Shown piece by piece: positions 1-12,400 of a DNA stretch of 64,000 nt (its first letter is position 1; every line of letters starts with the position of its first letter). Where the stretch lies: assembly GCA_947359465.1 (NCBI GenBank), contig OX375872.1, positions 81,710,931-81,774,930 on the forward strand, given 5' to 3'. The translations under genes and the position numbers were made by a program. The DNA is from Metellina segmentata. Its lineage: Eukaryota; Arthropoda; Arachnida; Araneae; Tetragnathidae. The notes beneath the pieces are model-generated. The model was given only the letters and a program-made list of their open reading frames with translations. It made no database searches and was not told the DNA's origin.

Positions 1-720
1 GATGAAGGCAAACTATGTCTTTAAATGTTTCCTGGGTGAAAACACATTTAGCGTTCTTTGCAGATTGTGGTACATGCGAATTAGCTGGCAGAATAAATCT
101 GGAATCATCACTGAACATGACATTGCCATACTAATGTTAACTCTATTGATGATGCTCCAAACTACATTGTAAACATGCAAGTTTCTGTGCAGATGTCAGG
201 AGGATGTAAACTGCTGGCCGTGAGGCATACAGAACAACGTATCCAAGTCTCCTGTAAACAGTTTGTCTCGAAACTGTGGCAGCTGTCAAGGCTGAACCCA
301 GTTGTCTGGCAGAACGGTTCCTCTGATGTCATGCAGTTATAGCCACATATTGGTCTTGCTGAGCGTTTGTTACCCTTGGTCGACCTGGAACTGGTCATCT
401 CCAGTGGTATAAAACCTCTGCCAGTCAGGAGATCACACGCTGAGGAACTTTCAGAATTCGAGATGCTTTGGTTTGGGATCGACCGGATTCCAATAATTTG
501 TCCTATCACAAACATGTCCATATGGCATCATTTGTCCTTTCTGATTGTTAACAATGCTTTGTTCCATAGCAATTGCGAAATTTCTGTCCAAACTGGCCAC
601 GCTGCTCAAAGCCATTTTATACTCATTCCAATGTGTGCCAGTGCTTTGAGTATGTTACCATTGACTGAACTGTTTCGCATATGCACAATATTTTTACCTT
701 CGTCTCACGATTTACCACAG
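1..720 (-). pseudogene. Tc1-like transposase fragment, cut by the window edge
   Basis: Reading from 720 down to 1 across several frames, patches of a Tc1-type transposase appear: a GRPRFYTTGDDQF-like linker after the DNA-binding domain (about 380-420), a TVLPDNWVQP-like segment and, near 110-60, VMFSDDSRFIL, which corresponds to the first catalytic Asp region (SDESRF in intact relatives). Stops and frameshifts are scattered throughout, so it is dead. The remaining catalytic half would lie left of the window. Family assignment is from motif order only. Confidence 0.5.
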
Positions 721-1600
721 GTGATTTAGAATCATTGTATCCATATTTACTTTGATTGTTTTGCATTTTACGAATTATGCTTACATTCTGGACACAAGTG
801 TATATAGATAATATGTTTTACAAACCTTTACATCCAGATAACATAGCTAATAAAAAATGACAAGGCAATCATCTTTCTAAATGTTTTTAAACTAGCAATA
901 TAGATTTTAATGATTACTCCATAATACAAGTGCATGTTATCAATTATCCCTCAAGTACTGGCAATTTACCTATTGATATTATGTTACATTAATGCAATTG
1001 AAATCTTTTAGAATTATGTTTAAAAACAATTCTATAAACCTTACTTCAGATAATTCTTCCCTACTTACAAATAGAGATTTTAGCTAAACTATATTAAACT
1101 GGGCAATTTCATTACAAATCAAGTGTGAAATTTGAAGAGTGACTTTAATAAAGACAGATAAAACTGTGTAATAATTTTTTTTAAAGTAACATATTCTTTA
1201 TTTAAAACGTAACCTACTTTGTGAAGTATTTAGCATTTTGTTAGATTACACAGGTCAACACAAATCTTGGGTTTGTACAATAGCACTTTTTTCTTAGTAA
1301 ATCAGTCACGCTGATCAGAAATATGACATTAGTTATTTTCTATCACCCGCAGTTTTTTCACAAAACAAAAAAGGAGGGGGTGTCTCTTAATAAAAACAAA
1401 ATTAATTTCTTAGTAAAATTACATTAATAAATGTAAAATACAATGCTGCACTTAAGGATGTGAAATATAGTTATAAATGGCGCCACTTTATGTGTTGATA
1501 TTGCTTGAGAAGGCGCAATTTTCTCCCACGCATTTGTAATGAGAACATACGTTTATTTTGTTCATTTATTGGTATCTTACGTTTGTTTTGTCAGTTTCTT
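720..1600. other. AT-rich non-coding DNA
   Basis: No open frame of note, no repeat boundary and no conserved motif recognised between the Tc1 fragment and the unclassified repeat. Confidence 0.6.
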
Positions 1601-3235
1601 ATGGCATCAAAAGGTTGTATAAATAACCCAAACTCATTTTGTTATATTTGTGGTGGATATGTTGTCAAAAAAAAGGCAGTGGAACATAACCGATTTCGTT
1701 AAAAAGTCATATTAAGCTTACTTTGGTATGAAACTTGGTGACCAGGAAAAGAAATGGGCCCCATATATAGTGTTTGTCACACATGTGCTGAACATTTAAT
1801 GAAATGGACTCAAGGTAAAATAAAATCTCTTCCTTTTGCTGTTCCAATTGTGTGGCGAGAGCTAGCTTGTCAAGAGGATTACTATTTTTGTTTAACAAAA
1901 ATAAAAGGCTCCAATAGCAGAAAATGTTATGTTCCCAGAAATTATTTCAGGTATTAGACCTGTACCGCACGGTCCAGATTTACCTGTGCCTCTACCTCCT
2001 ACATCTCTTGATTTATCATCTGATTCTCTAGAATTGAGCAGTGATGAAACCGAAATCTTGTACACAAACCAAGCAACTGATGTTGAACCACAAAAATTCA
2101 AGCGAAGTGAATTAAACGATTTAGTACGCGATTTTAATCTTTCGAAACAAAGTGCTCAAGTTTTAGGATCTCGACTTAAGAATAAAAATTTACTTGCTTC
2201 AGGAACAACATTTTCTTGGTACAGAAATCGAGAAAAAGAATTTACCAAATATTTTTCCCAAGAAAACTCACTTGTATACTGTACAGATATTTCTGGACTT
2301 ATGACTCATTTATTTTCCATCCCTGATCATGATCAATCTCAGTGGAGACTGTTCATGGTAATATTCTACATTAAATTCCTGTAGCTCATTCAGTAATTTT
2401 TAAAGAATCATATGGAAAACCTTGATTTTCTCCTCAGTAAAATAAAATATCAAGAATTTAAATGGCAAATCTGTGGGGATTTTAAATTTTATCAATGTTA
2501 TTAGGCCAGCAAGGCGGTTATACCAAAATGCCCTGTTTCTTATGCAAGTGGAATAGCCGAGCTAAACACCAACACTGGATAAGAAAAGAATGGCCTACAA
2601 GAAAAGATTTAAATCCAGGATAAAAAATGTGATTAGTCAGAACTTAGTTGATCCAAAAGAAGTCCTCTTGCCTCCCCTGCGTATTAAATTAGGTTTAATG
2701 AAACAATTCGTAAAAGCCTTAGATAAAACAGGGGATTGTTTTCGATATTTAAATGAAGTTTTTCCACATTTATCGGAAGGTAAAATCAAAGAAGGTGTGT
2801 TCGTCGGTCCAGATATAAGACAATTAAAGAAGGACGAAAAATTTGAGGAAAAAATGAAATCAGTTGAGAAAGATGCACGGGTTAGTTTCAAAGACGATAC
2901 TCAGAAATTTTAGGAAATTACAAAGATCCTAACTACGCAACCATCGTTGAAAAATTGCTTCCAAACTTTCAAAAACTAGGTTTTAACATGAGTTTAAAAA
3001 TACATTATCTGCACTCCCATCTTGAATATTTTCCTGAAATTCTTGGTGAAATGAGTGAAGAACAAGGTGAGAGATTTCACCAGGACATAAAATGCATGGA
3101 AAAACGCTATCAAGGACACTAGAATGTCAATAAGTTGACAGATTACTGCTGGGGACAAAAAGAGACACTAAACGAGCTTCAAAATCTAAAGGACACAAAC
3201 GTTCTTTTGATGATAAAGAAAAGTAATTTTACTGT
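1601..3235 (+). pseudogene. Decayed copy of an unclassified dispersed protein-coding repeat
   Basis: Frameshifted coding patches in one order: MASKGCINNPNSFCYICGGY (1601-1660, start of a Cys motif), HTCAEHLMKWTQGKIKSLPF (near 1780), an acidic PDLPVPLPP segment (1975-2005), a frame through 2384 with NDLVRDFNLSKQSAQVLGSR, then 2590-2913 with VLLPPLRIKLGLMKQFVKAL and FPHLSEGKIKEGVFVGP, and finally NMSLKIHYLHSHLEYFPE and EEQGERFHQDIK (2985-3090). I recall this domain order as a highly repeated family in spiders, aphids and other arthropods, often annotated only as uncharacterized. I know no transposase catalytic motif in it. At least four frame breaks are present, so this copy cannot encode a protein. 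Confidence 0.65.
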
Positions 3236-5000
3236 ATATATTAGAATATAATTCCTTATAAAACATGCACACACATTTATTATATGTATATATTAATTGA
3301 TTTTTTAATGAATGTTGTGTAAATTGTATACTCTCAAATTCCAAATTCTTAGTTTCTCAATTGCAAAAAATCCTGACGTGATACATAAAAATGGATACTA
3401 TTTTTGAAATAAGCATAGCAGATTTCTTGTAATTTAAATAAATTCATAAAATCCCCAGACAAAAAGTTAAATTTTGTAGGCCTGTGTTATTTATCAATGA
3501 TGTTATTAAATATTACTTTCCAGAAATTATCTTTAGAGGGTTTAATATTTTATTTCCACTGTAAAAAACATTTATGATGGAGTAAAAAACTGGAGTATAA
3601 TTCTGAGTAGACTCGAATTTAAAACATAATATTTCTTAAATTAAATGTTTAAATATAAAATTTTCATTAACTAAGCATGGGGAAGTTACGGAACAGGAAA
3701 TAACTTAAATAGTAGAATATAGTGTGATTTTGATCAATAACCAATGTACATGCATTTAATCTATACAGTTGATTGTAGCTTCTGCCTAGTTCTCTGCTCA
3801 TTTTGAGAGATGAATATTAAAGATGTAGAAATCGTTAGTTAGAATTTTAAATATTCTTATCTGCAAATGTCTCTTCATTTATTTATTGACTATTTTTTAT
3901 TTGACTCACTGTAGGAATATAAGAACCCCATTAAAGCATGAGGAATTCTGCAAGTTCTTTCTTGATAATAAATAGAACAGTCAAAAACGTTTTCACCAGT
4001 CCCTCTTTCCCTGAAGAATTATTGTCTCTCCGAATTTTGTATTAAAGTGTCTCAAACCTCTCAGAGGGCTCAAGGAAGGGATCATACTACATCATATTTG
4101 AAAAGGTTTAAGGTAATTTATATTCAACAAATTAAATTCTGAAATTAAATCTTATACAATTCACTAATTTTTTCACATCCATGCTTTTTTAAGTGGTATA
4201 TGCATCTAAGCATGGAAACCCAAGATGAAGTATGCTTCTAATAACATTTGAAGGTGGTTCATTTCATTAAAAGCATACTGGTACTTTCTAGAGTGATTTA
4301 AGAATGTTTTCATGCAATTGTAAAGCAAAAATCTGTGCTCAGATGGCAAAATGTTAGAAGTCACTTTTCCCAAAAAATTGAGTCTCATCCTGGAGTCTTT
4401 TTTGTTAATTTTTAGAAGGTGGCAAAATGTCGTAAATCTTTTTCTTTCAGTAAATGAGAAAACAAAGGTGAGAAAATTGTAATAAATCAAATACCACAGA
4501 ACCACATGTTGAATCTCAAAATTGCTGTCAAAATATTCTTTACAGAAGGTTGAAATACTGAAATTAGATTTAAAATCTATCTAATAAATGAGCATATTGC
4601 AACTTTTGAAACAGTGCTTCATTTTAATTTATTAAAGGTAACATTGAATTTTAAAAACTTTATTTATTTGTAGCATGAGTATTTGAAAGCACAACTTCAG
4701 TGTACCAAAAAGTAACTTATGGTTGACATCCATTGTACTACTGCACAGGGAGTTACAAAATTTCTATTACAAACTTTAATGAGGGTAGACAATATACAGT
4801 TAAACCCTATTCACATTGATGTATGTCTGCAAGAGGTTCACAATGTTACTTTTATGTGACACATATGGTGCTTCATACATCAGTAGTACATCAGTATTAC
4901 TGAAATGTTGGTAGTTGCAACTTAAGAGCACCTACTAATCAACTAAGAGTGTGCCAGTGCTTTCAAACTAAAATTAAGGGTAGTGAAAATGTTGCACTTA
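3236..5000. other. AT-rich DNA, nothing recognised
   Basis: Probably part of the NRBP intron after exon 10. I looked on the minus strand for the missing C-terminal exons and found no match. Confidence 0.5.
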
Positions 5001-5254
5001 GGGCCACTTCACATCAACAGAATCTGAATCAATGAATCCAATAGAAGCTGACTAAAATCTGAATTGAACAGCGCTTTAATAAGAAATAGCTTGTTCACCT
5101 TAAAAACTTTCAGACTGCCTGAATCTGATTGGTTGGTTTGTGTTTTATGGCACGACTGCTTGAATCAGGAGCATTTTGCTTTGATGCAATGGAATCTACG
5201 TTAGTCAATTTCTATCGGATTCAGATTGATCCACTCTATGTTAGTATCAGTGGC
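5001..5254. mobile_element. Possible PIF/Harbinger-like MITE with TTA duplication
   Basis: A 254-bp segment is flanked by TTA at 4998-5000 and 5255-5257. Its ends are imperfect inverted repeats: the left arm (5001-5055) and the reverse complement of the right arm share GCCACT at the tip and, further in, ATCTGAATC, GAATCC, ATAGAA and TTGACTAA/CTGACTAA blocks. A 3-bp TTA duplication with short TIRs fits PIF/Harbinger MITEs. The arms are too diverged to be certain. An 85-aa plus-strand frame over it is not a gene. Confidence 0.42.
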
Positions 5255-6302
5255 TTATACTTGCTTGTCTTTTATTTCTGTACGTTAAATGTGTCCTCAA
5301 GGACTCCTGCATGGCACTTGTGGACATACAGCCTATGTGCATGTTGTTTAATTTTGTGTTTCCTAGTAAATACCCTCAAAGTTTGAACAGGAAGTTTTGA
5401 AACATACTGTACGCGGTTATTAGTTTGGTATGTCACTCTACTGTCATTTTATGCGACACAAAGCTAGAGACCTATAGCTAGAGTAGATACAGAATCCATG
5501 TCAAGACCAGAATTTGGTGCATAGGTTTTTGAACTAAAAGTCAGATCACTAACGACTCAGATTCAAGGCTGCCTGTGAATATTATTATATCGTTAGTTAC
5601 TTAACAGTTGTGACAAAATTCCACACAGTACTTTTTGGTTAGAATTTAACAGTGGCTGAATTCCATATATTTCCATCAGTTGGATGATTACCAAATACAC
5701 AAGACTGAGAGAACCTTCTGGTATGCATGATGTGCAATAAGTGATTGCAACCATTTGACTGTACTGTTTCCTATAAAAGAATAGTTTGTGAATGCCAGTC
5801 ACTTGAAATTAAGAAGAGGGGTAGCAATGAATAAAGCAAACAATAGTTCAGAAAGCTGTTTATCACAGGCACAGGTCAAGCTCTATCTTCAAATAGTTTT
5901 TGGATACAAGAGGTTTGTATCACATTGACCATTGAACTATTCATCATGGACCATCTATTGAAATGCATATAAAGGTGGTGAGTGTCATCTGATGTTTGTT
6001 CATAACACCACTCGATTTCTTTAAAAAAGCATGTTATTCAAATTACTTCCTGGGAAATCAAACTAGAATGACCATGGAAAGACAATACAAATCTGGTTAG
6101 CCCTAAAGTACTTCATAGTTAAGATCTGTTGCACTGCTATATGTACAATTATTTTGTAAGTTCATTATTTTATGGTGGACAAGTTCTTCCAATCCTTTTT
6201 TCAAGTCAGTGTCTGTTTATGCTTATTAAACTTCAGACCATACTGTGCATTGTAACACACAATAGTTTTCACTTATAGTTGAAAATTTATAATACAACAT
6301 AC
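5255..6302. other. Presumed intron sequence downstream of NRBP exon 10
   Basis: No gene or repeat recognised. The donor of exon 10 lies at its right edge (6301-6302). Confidence 0.55.
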
Positions 6303-6465
6303 CTGACATCGTCAAGAAACTTTTCAACTTCCAATTTCTTAGCCACAGTTCTAGATATTGAAGGACCAGTCTGTCCACCTTTATATGGCACATATGCTAG
6401 AATGTCACTATGACAGCTGTATCTTGAAAGCAGAGCTTCATTAGTTAGCTGATCTGGTTGATACA
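6303..6465 (-). CDS. NRBP1: NRBP exon 10 (post-kinase linker)
   Basis: Reads YQPDQLTNEALLSRYSCHSD, ILAYVPYKGG, then KKLEVEKFLDDVR, ending in phase 2 before GTATGT. In the family, LDKFLEDVRNGIYPLTAF follows, so the next exon should start with NGIYPLTAF-like codons. Nothing matching was found on the minus strand down to base 1. Confidence 0.88.
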
Positions 6466-9400
6466 CTAAAATTTAGATAAAAACATAAAACATAAAACCA
6501 AATGTTTATTTCTCTCAAATCGACAGATGCAGATTGCAAACAACTGAACAGTAAGCACAATACAGGAAGAAAATAACTAGTACTTCCTTTATAAACTATT
6601 ACACTCAAATTCTATACAACACATCCTTATTTAGAGAATTACACTATTATTTTCCCTAACTTATTCAATTAAAAAAATGAATTTTATATAGTGGACATGA
6701 GTAATTTTGGCACTAGTAACTTTGAACACAACAAGGATGTTATCAGTACAAATCTACTATCAAAGATATTACAGATATATGTATAATATTCAGAATAAGG
6801 GACTATTTGAATTTAATCCCAGTCACCCTAGTAGAGAAATAAATAGACTCTGAGACAACTGTCACTCTTTATTTCTGACACATTCAATTCATTCTTGTTC
6901 ATGCTCCATAAGCTTTTAACTCAGAGCTAATACTAACTTCCTCTGTTTGCTTTTCAATGCTTTGATTGTTTTGCTGTATACTTACAGCTTATATTGCTAG
7001 TTTTCACTATTGTAATTAGTATAGCTGATGCATTTCTATAAAACATAGTTCTTTAAAAGAACATTTTCTTCATCCACTGTCTAAATAGAATTTTTTATAT
7101 GCAAGTTTGAATCAATATATTTTGTAACAATGTTTTATACACATTGATATTGAAGTATAAATGTAATCTATTAAATAATCAAGGGAAAATTAGTATGAAA
7201 CATAAAAAAATAAATAAAAACTTTTGTTATTCATAGTTTATGAATTACTTAATAATTAGATATCCTGTTCGCTTTCACCTTGCTATTAATAAAGCAATCC
7301 TCAGAATTACACATGAATAAAAATCAATCATGATCAGCATTGAAGTGTCATAGATAGAAGTGAAAATATGCACACAATGTCTCCTTGATCTATGGTTTCT
7401 ACATTTTTTAGACTCAAAGTTTATATTACATTTTACAAATTCCTCTTGGATACTTTAAGTCTAGTTTCGTAATGTATTCTAGTTCACATTTGCTGCATTG
7501 ACAATGTTTAGAAATGTATACATTTATCAATGTATCTGTGTACATATTAAAAGCAGATCTATATGCTCTACAAAACTTCAAGATGCACCTGGATTTTCCA
7601 ATTACATGGTATTTGTGTGTGTTAATTTTGATGGCCTTAACCTATATCTAATAAGTGTAATTACTAAAGACAGTGACAACTTTAAAAACAAACACAAGTT
7701 AATCACGTACATCTCACATAAAGATTGTCAAAGTATAATATTTTTCATACGCAAATATTATTCTGGTCTCATGCTCCAGCAAGAATGATATTAGCTTACT
7801 ACCATAGAAATGGGTCAATATTTTGAAAAATTTTGTTACTCAAATAGAGCTCAGAAAAGTATATTTTTAAAAGTTAAATATTTAATTTAATTGTTGGCAA
7901 ATATCAAACATTTATTTTTTTTTAGAATATTAACTTATTTTGGTTTCTGTTAATAACAAGATTAGAACTTTATTGCAGGAGACAAGTAAATCAGATCTAG
8001 AACTACAATTGTGTAAACAAACTTAAAAAAAATTATCAAATATAAGGAACTATCATAAATTTACAAAAAATGCATGAAAAAAATTACTTTTGTTAACAAA
8101 TAACAAAATAGTTTATATGTTGATATATTTTAAGACACAGGTTCAGATATATTGCTAGAAGTTTGTGTTAAGACCATAAGTCTGTTTATAGGGTTAACTG
8201 TTTGGAATTTTTATTTTTATCCTGTAAAACAAAATCAAAGACAGCTATATTGTGGCTTCACTGCACCACATTTATACTTCAAATGACATGAATTCAAGTT
8301 TATGACACTTGCAACTATTCCATAAGGCATATTTAAAATAAATTAAACTTTTCAGGATTATTTAGGTCTACTAATGGTTATTTTTCTAGGTTTTTTTTTT
8401 TTTAGTTTTACCAATGGGTACACAAACTAAAAAAAAATATATTTTACCCATATTTTGTTTTTAATTTTTTCTAGTGAGTTATGTATCCGGCAACAAAATT
8501 ATAGAGTAAAATAGTGAAACTAATAAAACCTTTGTGTTTGAAAATTGTTTCTCTCAACATTTAACTTCTTACTTTGAGTTAAAATGTTAGATTTGAAGGC
8601 GACTAAATGGAAAATTATTATGGAGAATCACAAAAGTTGTCATGTACTATTTTGGGAACAATGCAAGTATGATGGGCAATGAAATAGTCTTGTGGCTTAG
8701 AAATGATAACATACTAAAGCTTTGGCTGAATTGTTAACTTAGAAAAAGTTAAAACCATCATTTGTCTATGACATTGACAGCAATTAGCAAATGTATAAGT
8801 AAATTATATCACTTTCAATTTTAGTTACTTATAGAATAAGGTTACTAAAATGAATATTTCCAAATTAAAATTATTGGAAAATGCAGAAAGATTTTGTATG
8901 CTATATTTCTTTCTTTAAATTCTATCAAATAAGTTTGAATGTTCTAGTAGTTTGGTATTTATTTTCCTCCAAAGAAATACCATGACCGGTTTAAAAAATG
9001 CAATATGTATGCTGCTTTGTAAAGTTAAATTTAAGCCAGATTTGAATGCAAAACTTATGTTGAATCTGGAAGGATATGAATGAAAACCTTGTTTAAAATT
9101 AAATATGTCAAACCTCTAGTTTTAAAACTAAATGTGCTGTCCAAGTATTAATTTTTGTCCTGATACATTTCTGCTGTCTACAACTGGACAATTGCAAGTA
9201 ACAGAAAAAAATAGAAAACTTTAAAATTCGAAATATTAAATAGTAATAACTAAATGGAAAGCTCTTCAAAGGTTGTTTACCATTAAACTGCATAATTTAG
9301 AGGATTTGATCTTCAAGAAGAAAATTTAAAATCAAAGCAAGATTTGCTATATATCTTAATTTTTACACTTAAAGAAGTGCTAGAATTCTCGTATGGAAAT

Positions 9401-12400
9401 ATTTATGCTAAAAACACGAAAACAGAACAGAACCAGTTGAAGATGTAAGGAAATGTGATGGGTATGAACTGATTGTTTAAAACCTTAGATCACTGAAGAA
9501 GTTTTTCCTAGCTTAAAACTGGTTTTTATGTATTCAATATGAATGTTTTTCTGAAAGAAACAAAAATAGTAAAAGCCTTAAACTTACATGCAGTTTTCAC
9601 AATCATATGAGCACTAAGTAGCTTAAGAGGATGAACTTCAAATATAACTGGATGAAATAATAACTCTCTAGCAGTAGGTCGCTCTACAGGATTTTTTTCC
9701 AAGCATTTCCGTATGAAATCCTAAAAATTCAAATCTACCTATAGACTATTACACTCTGAAAATGAATATAAACCAGGCATACATGCATTAAATCGTTTTT
9801 ATAGTATGTATTTATAAAACTACATGTGGTATGTCTAGTTATGCAGGTATGTTTGAAGTACAACATCAAGTAAAAAATGTTGTAAAAGAGGAAAGAGAGA
9901 TAAGAGAATATAGTAGTTAGTAGTGGGATGAAAACAGAAAAAGATAGCTGGGGTATCCCAGGAGTGTGGACCCTATGTTTACTTAAGATAGTAAATCAAA
10001 TGGGTAAAAGAAAAATCAGTATGCATTTAATGGGAAAGACAAGATATTCACAATCAGACCATACTGAGTAGCTAATCTATGTAGTGCACATGGCATAAAC
10101 TTGTATTTCCCTAAAACTTACACGTGTTACCATCATTGACATTTGATTCCTATAACTAGGTACATTGGAAATCACAGAAATACATTTTATCATTTGATAT
10201 AAATTTTCCAAACATGGATTCCATAAGCAAAACGTTTTTGCCTGCATATTTAAAAAAATTTATGAAAACAATCGATGATTTCTACCTTACCTTTTGTAAA
10301 GGATTTTCAAGCAACTCTATAGTCATATTTATAGCTTCATCAGTTATCTGGTTCGCAGTTTCTCCATTTCCAGTAATTTCTAATGCAGCCATCTAGATAG
10401 AATTTTACTTCAACTCAATAATGAACGCAAATTTTAAAAATGCAGAGATATTACCAAACAATGCAGAATTAAAATACAATCATCCCTTTAAAAAAGTGAA
10501 GAAAACTTACTTCTAAAGTACATATTCCAAATGCATATATGTCGACAGCCGGAGTAACAATAGAAACTATAAAAAATCATTAGTCCATTTTAGGTAAATT
10601 TTTATGAATTTTAAAGCTTGGTCATAATATTAAGATATAAATAAGCTAATGAAGAAATCAATTTGGATCATGGCTTTTTTTTTGTCTGAATTCCAGGCCA
10701 TGGATGAATCATGCATTATCATATGATATACAGGGTGGTCCCGAATTCATGGTACAAACTTTAATGGTAGGTACAGGACATTGTAACAATGATTTATTGT
10801 ATAGGAATGTATAGTCGCAAGTGACGCGGTGAGGCGAAAACAGGGGAAATAACGGCCGAAAGGAAAAACAAAGATTTTATTGAAAGCGTTGTTGACAAGT
10901 GTCATGTTTACAGTAATTGTTCAAAATTGCGTCCACCAGTATCGATACATGCTTGACAGCGTCGGTGGAGCGATTGGCGTACACGTTCAAAGATGCCTGG
11001 TATTTCACGCACACCTGCAGCAGCTACAGATAATCGAGCGACGAGATCCTCATCTGAGTCAACTGGAGTCTCATAAACAAGATGCTTTAGATGTCCCCAT
11101 AAAAAGTAATCGAGGCTTGATAAATCGGGAGATCGGGGTGGCCAAGGGACTGGTCCACCACGCCCAATCCATCGAGTACCAAACGTGGCATTCAGGTAAT
11201 TCCGTACATCAATGCTGAAGTGTGCTGGCGCCCCATCGTGCTGAAACCACATGCGGTTACGAATGGCGATCGGAACATCATGCAGCAGTTGTGGTAACAC
11301 TTCTTTCAGAAAAATAAGATAGCTTCCGCCAGTGAGCCGCGTGGGTAGTAAGTATGGGCCAATCAAAAAGTCGTTCACAATACCAGCCCACACATTAATA
11401 CTGAAATGTTGTTGAAACGCATGTCGACGCGTTGCATGTGGATTATCGGTTGCCCACACATGGGAATTGTGCGCATTAAAGACACCCTCGCGTGAAAATG
11501 TCGCTTCATCTGTAAATAGCACATAATCTACGAAATCCGGCTGCAACGCACATTGCTGCATCACCCACAGGCAGAAGTTCACGCGGCGAGGATAATCTGC
11601 CGGATTCAATGCTTGTACTTTCTGAAAATGGAAGGGGTGTAAGCGATTTTCGTTTAACACTCTGCATACAGTCTGATGACTCACACCTACGTCACGCGCA
11701 ACAGTTCTTGTGCTTGACTCGGGTCTATCAGCCACAATGTTCAAGATGCTTTCTTCCAGCCTTGGAGTGCGTACAGCTCTTACTCGACCAGCGCCATGTC
11801 TGTTGACGTCGAACGCACCTGTTTCACAAAGTTGACGATGTAACCGTTGAAAAATTCTATGATCCGGCATTCGTCGATCAGGATACTACTCCACGCGATA
11901 CATTCGTAACGCAGCTCTGCCGTTACCATTTGCACGGCCGTACATGTAATGCATGTCTGCTTTTTCTGCATATGTAAAGTCACCCATCGTCTACGGCAGC
12001 ACAATTGTGAATGGCGCTTTTCCCTACTGCGATGCATCATGTTCAACAGCGGCTAGACATCTACTGCCCTCTACCGGCAATGATACCAACCGATCACTCC
12101 ATTTCTCTTTCCTTTTATTTCCCCTGTTTACGCCTCACCGCGTCACTTGCGACTATACATTCCTATACAATAAATCATTGTTACAATGTCCTGTACCTAC
12201 CATTAAAGTTTGTACCATGAATTCGGGACCACCCTGTATGCAATAACATTTGAATCCTAACTGATAGAAGTTCTCTTCAATTTCTGAATTGTTGATTGAA
12301 TGCTATTGTCTAAACAAGTATACATAACATGAAAACACTGAAGCAACTGTCATCTCAAACTATGAAATACACATTCAGTGTATATCTTCCCATGTTGATC

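Larger units (their letters stand above)
10731..12236 (-). mobile_element. Full-length mariner-superfamily DD41D transposon
   Basis: A 1506-bp element flanked by TA duplications (10729-10730 and 12237-12238). Its ends are 122-bp terminal inverted repeats (10731-10852 and 12115-12236) that differ at one base by my reading; both begin CAGGGTGGTCCCGAATTCAT. It encodes one transposase on the minus strand. The near identity of the TIRs and an almost open frame indicate a recent insertion compared with the other elements here. DD41D spacing is known for the rosa/Visitor-type mariner relatives (established knowledge); the exact family needs a search. Confidence 0.93.

Noticed and set aside
5129..5386. 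85-codon plus-strand frame with hydrophobic stretches
   Set aside because: Overlaps the right arm of a putative MITE and has no homology I recognise.
1..6302. C-terminal NRBP exons
   Set aside because: I looked for NGIYPLTAF-like and later conserved segments on the minus strand and found none; they probably lie outside the window.
10880..11218. 112-codon plus-strand frame
   Set aside because: Antisense to the DD41D transposase; no independent support.
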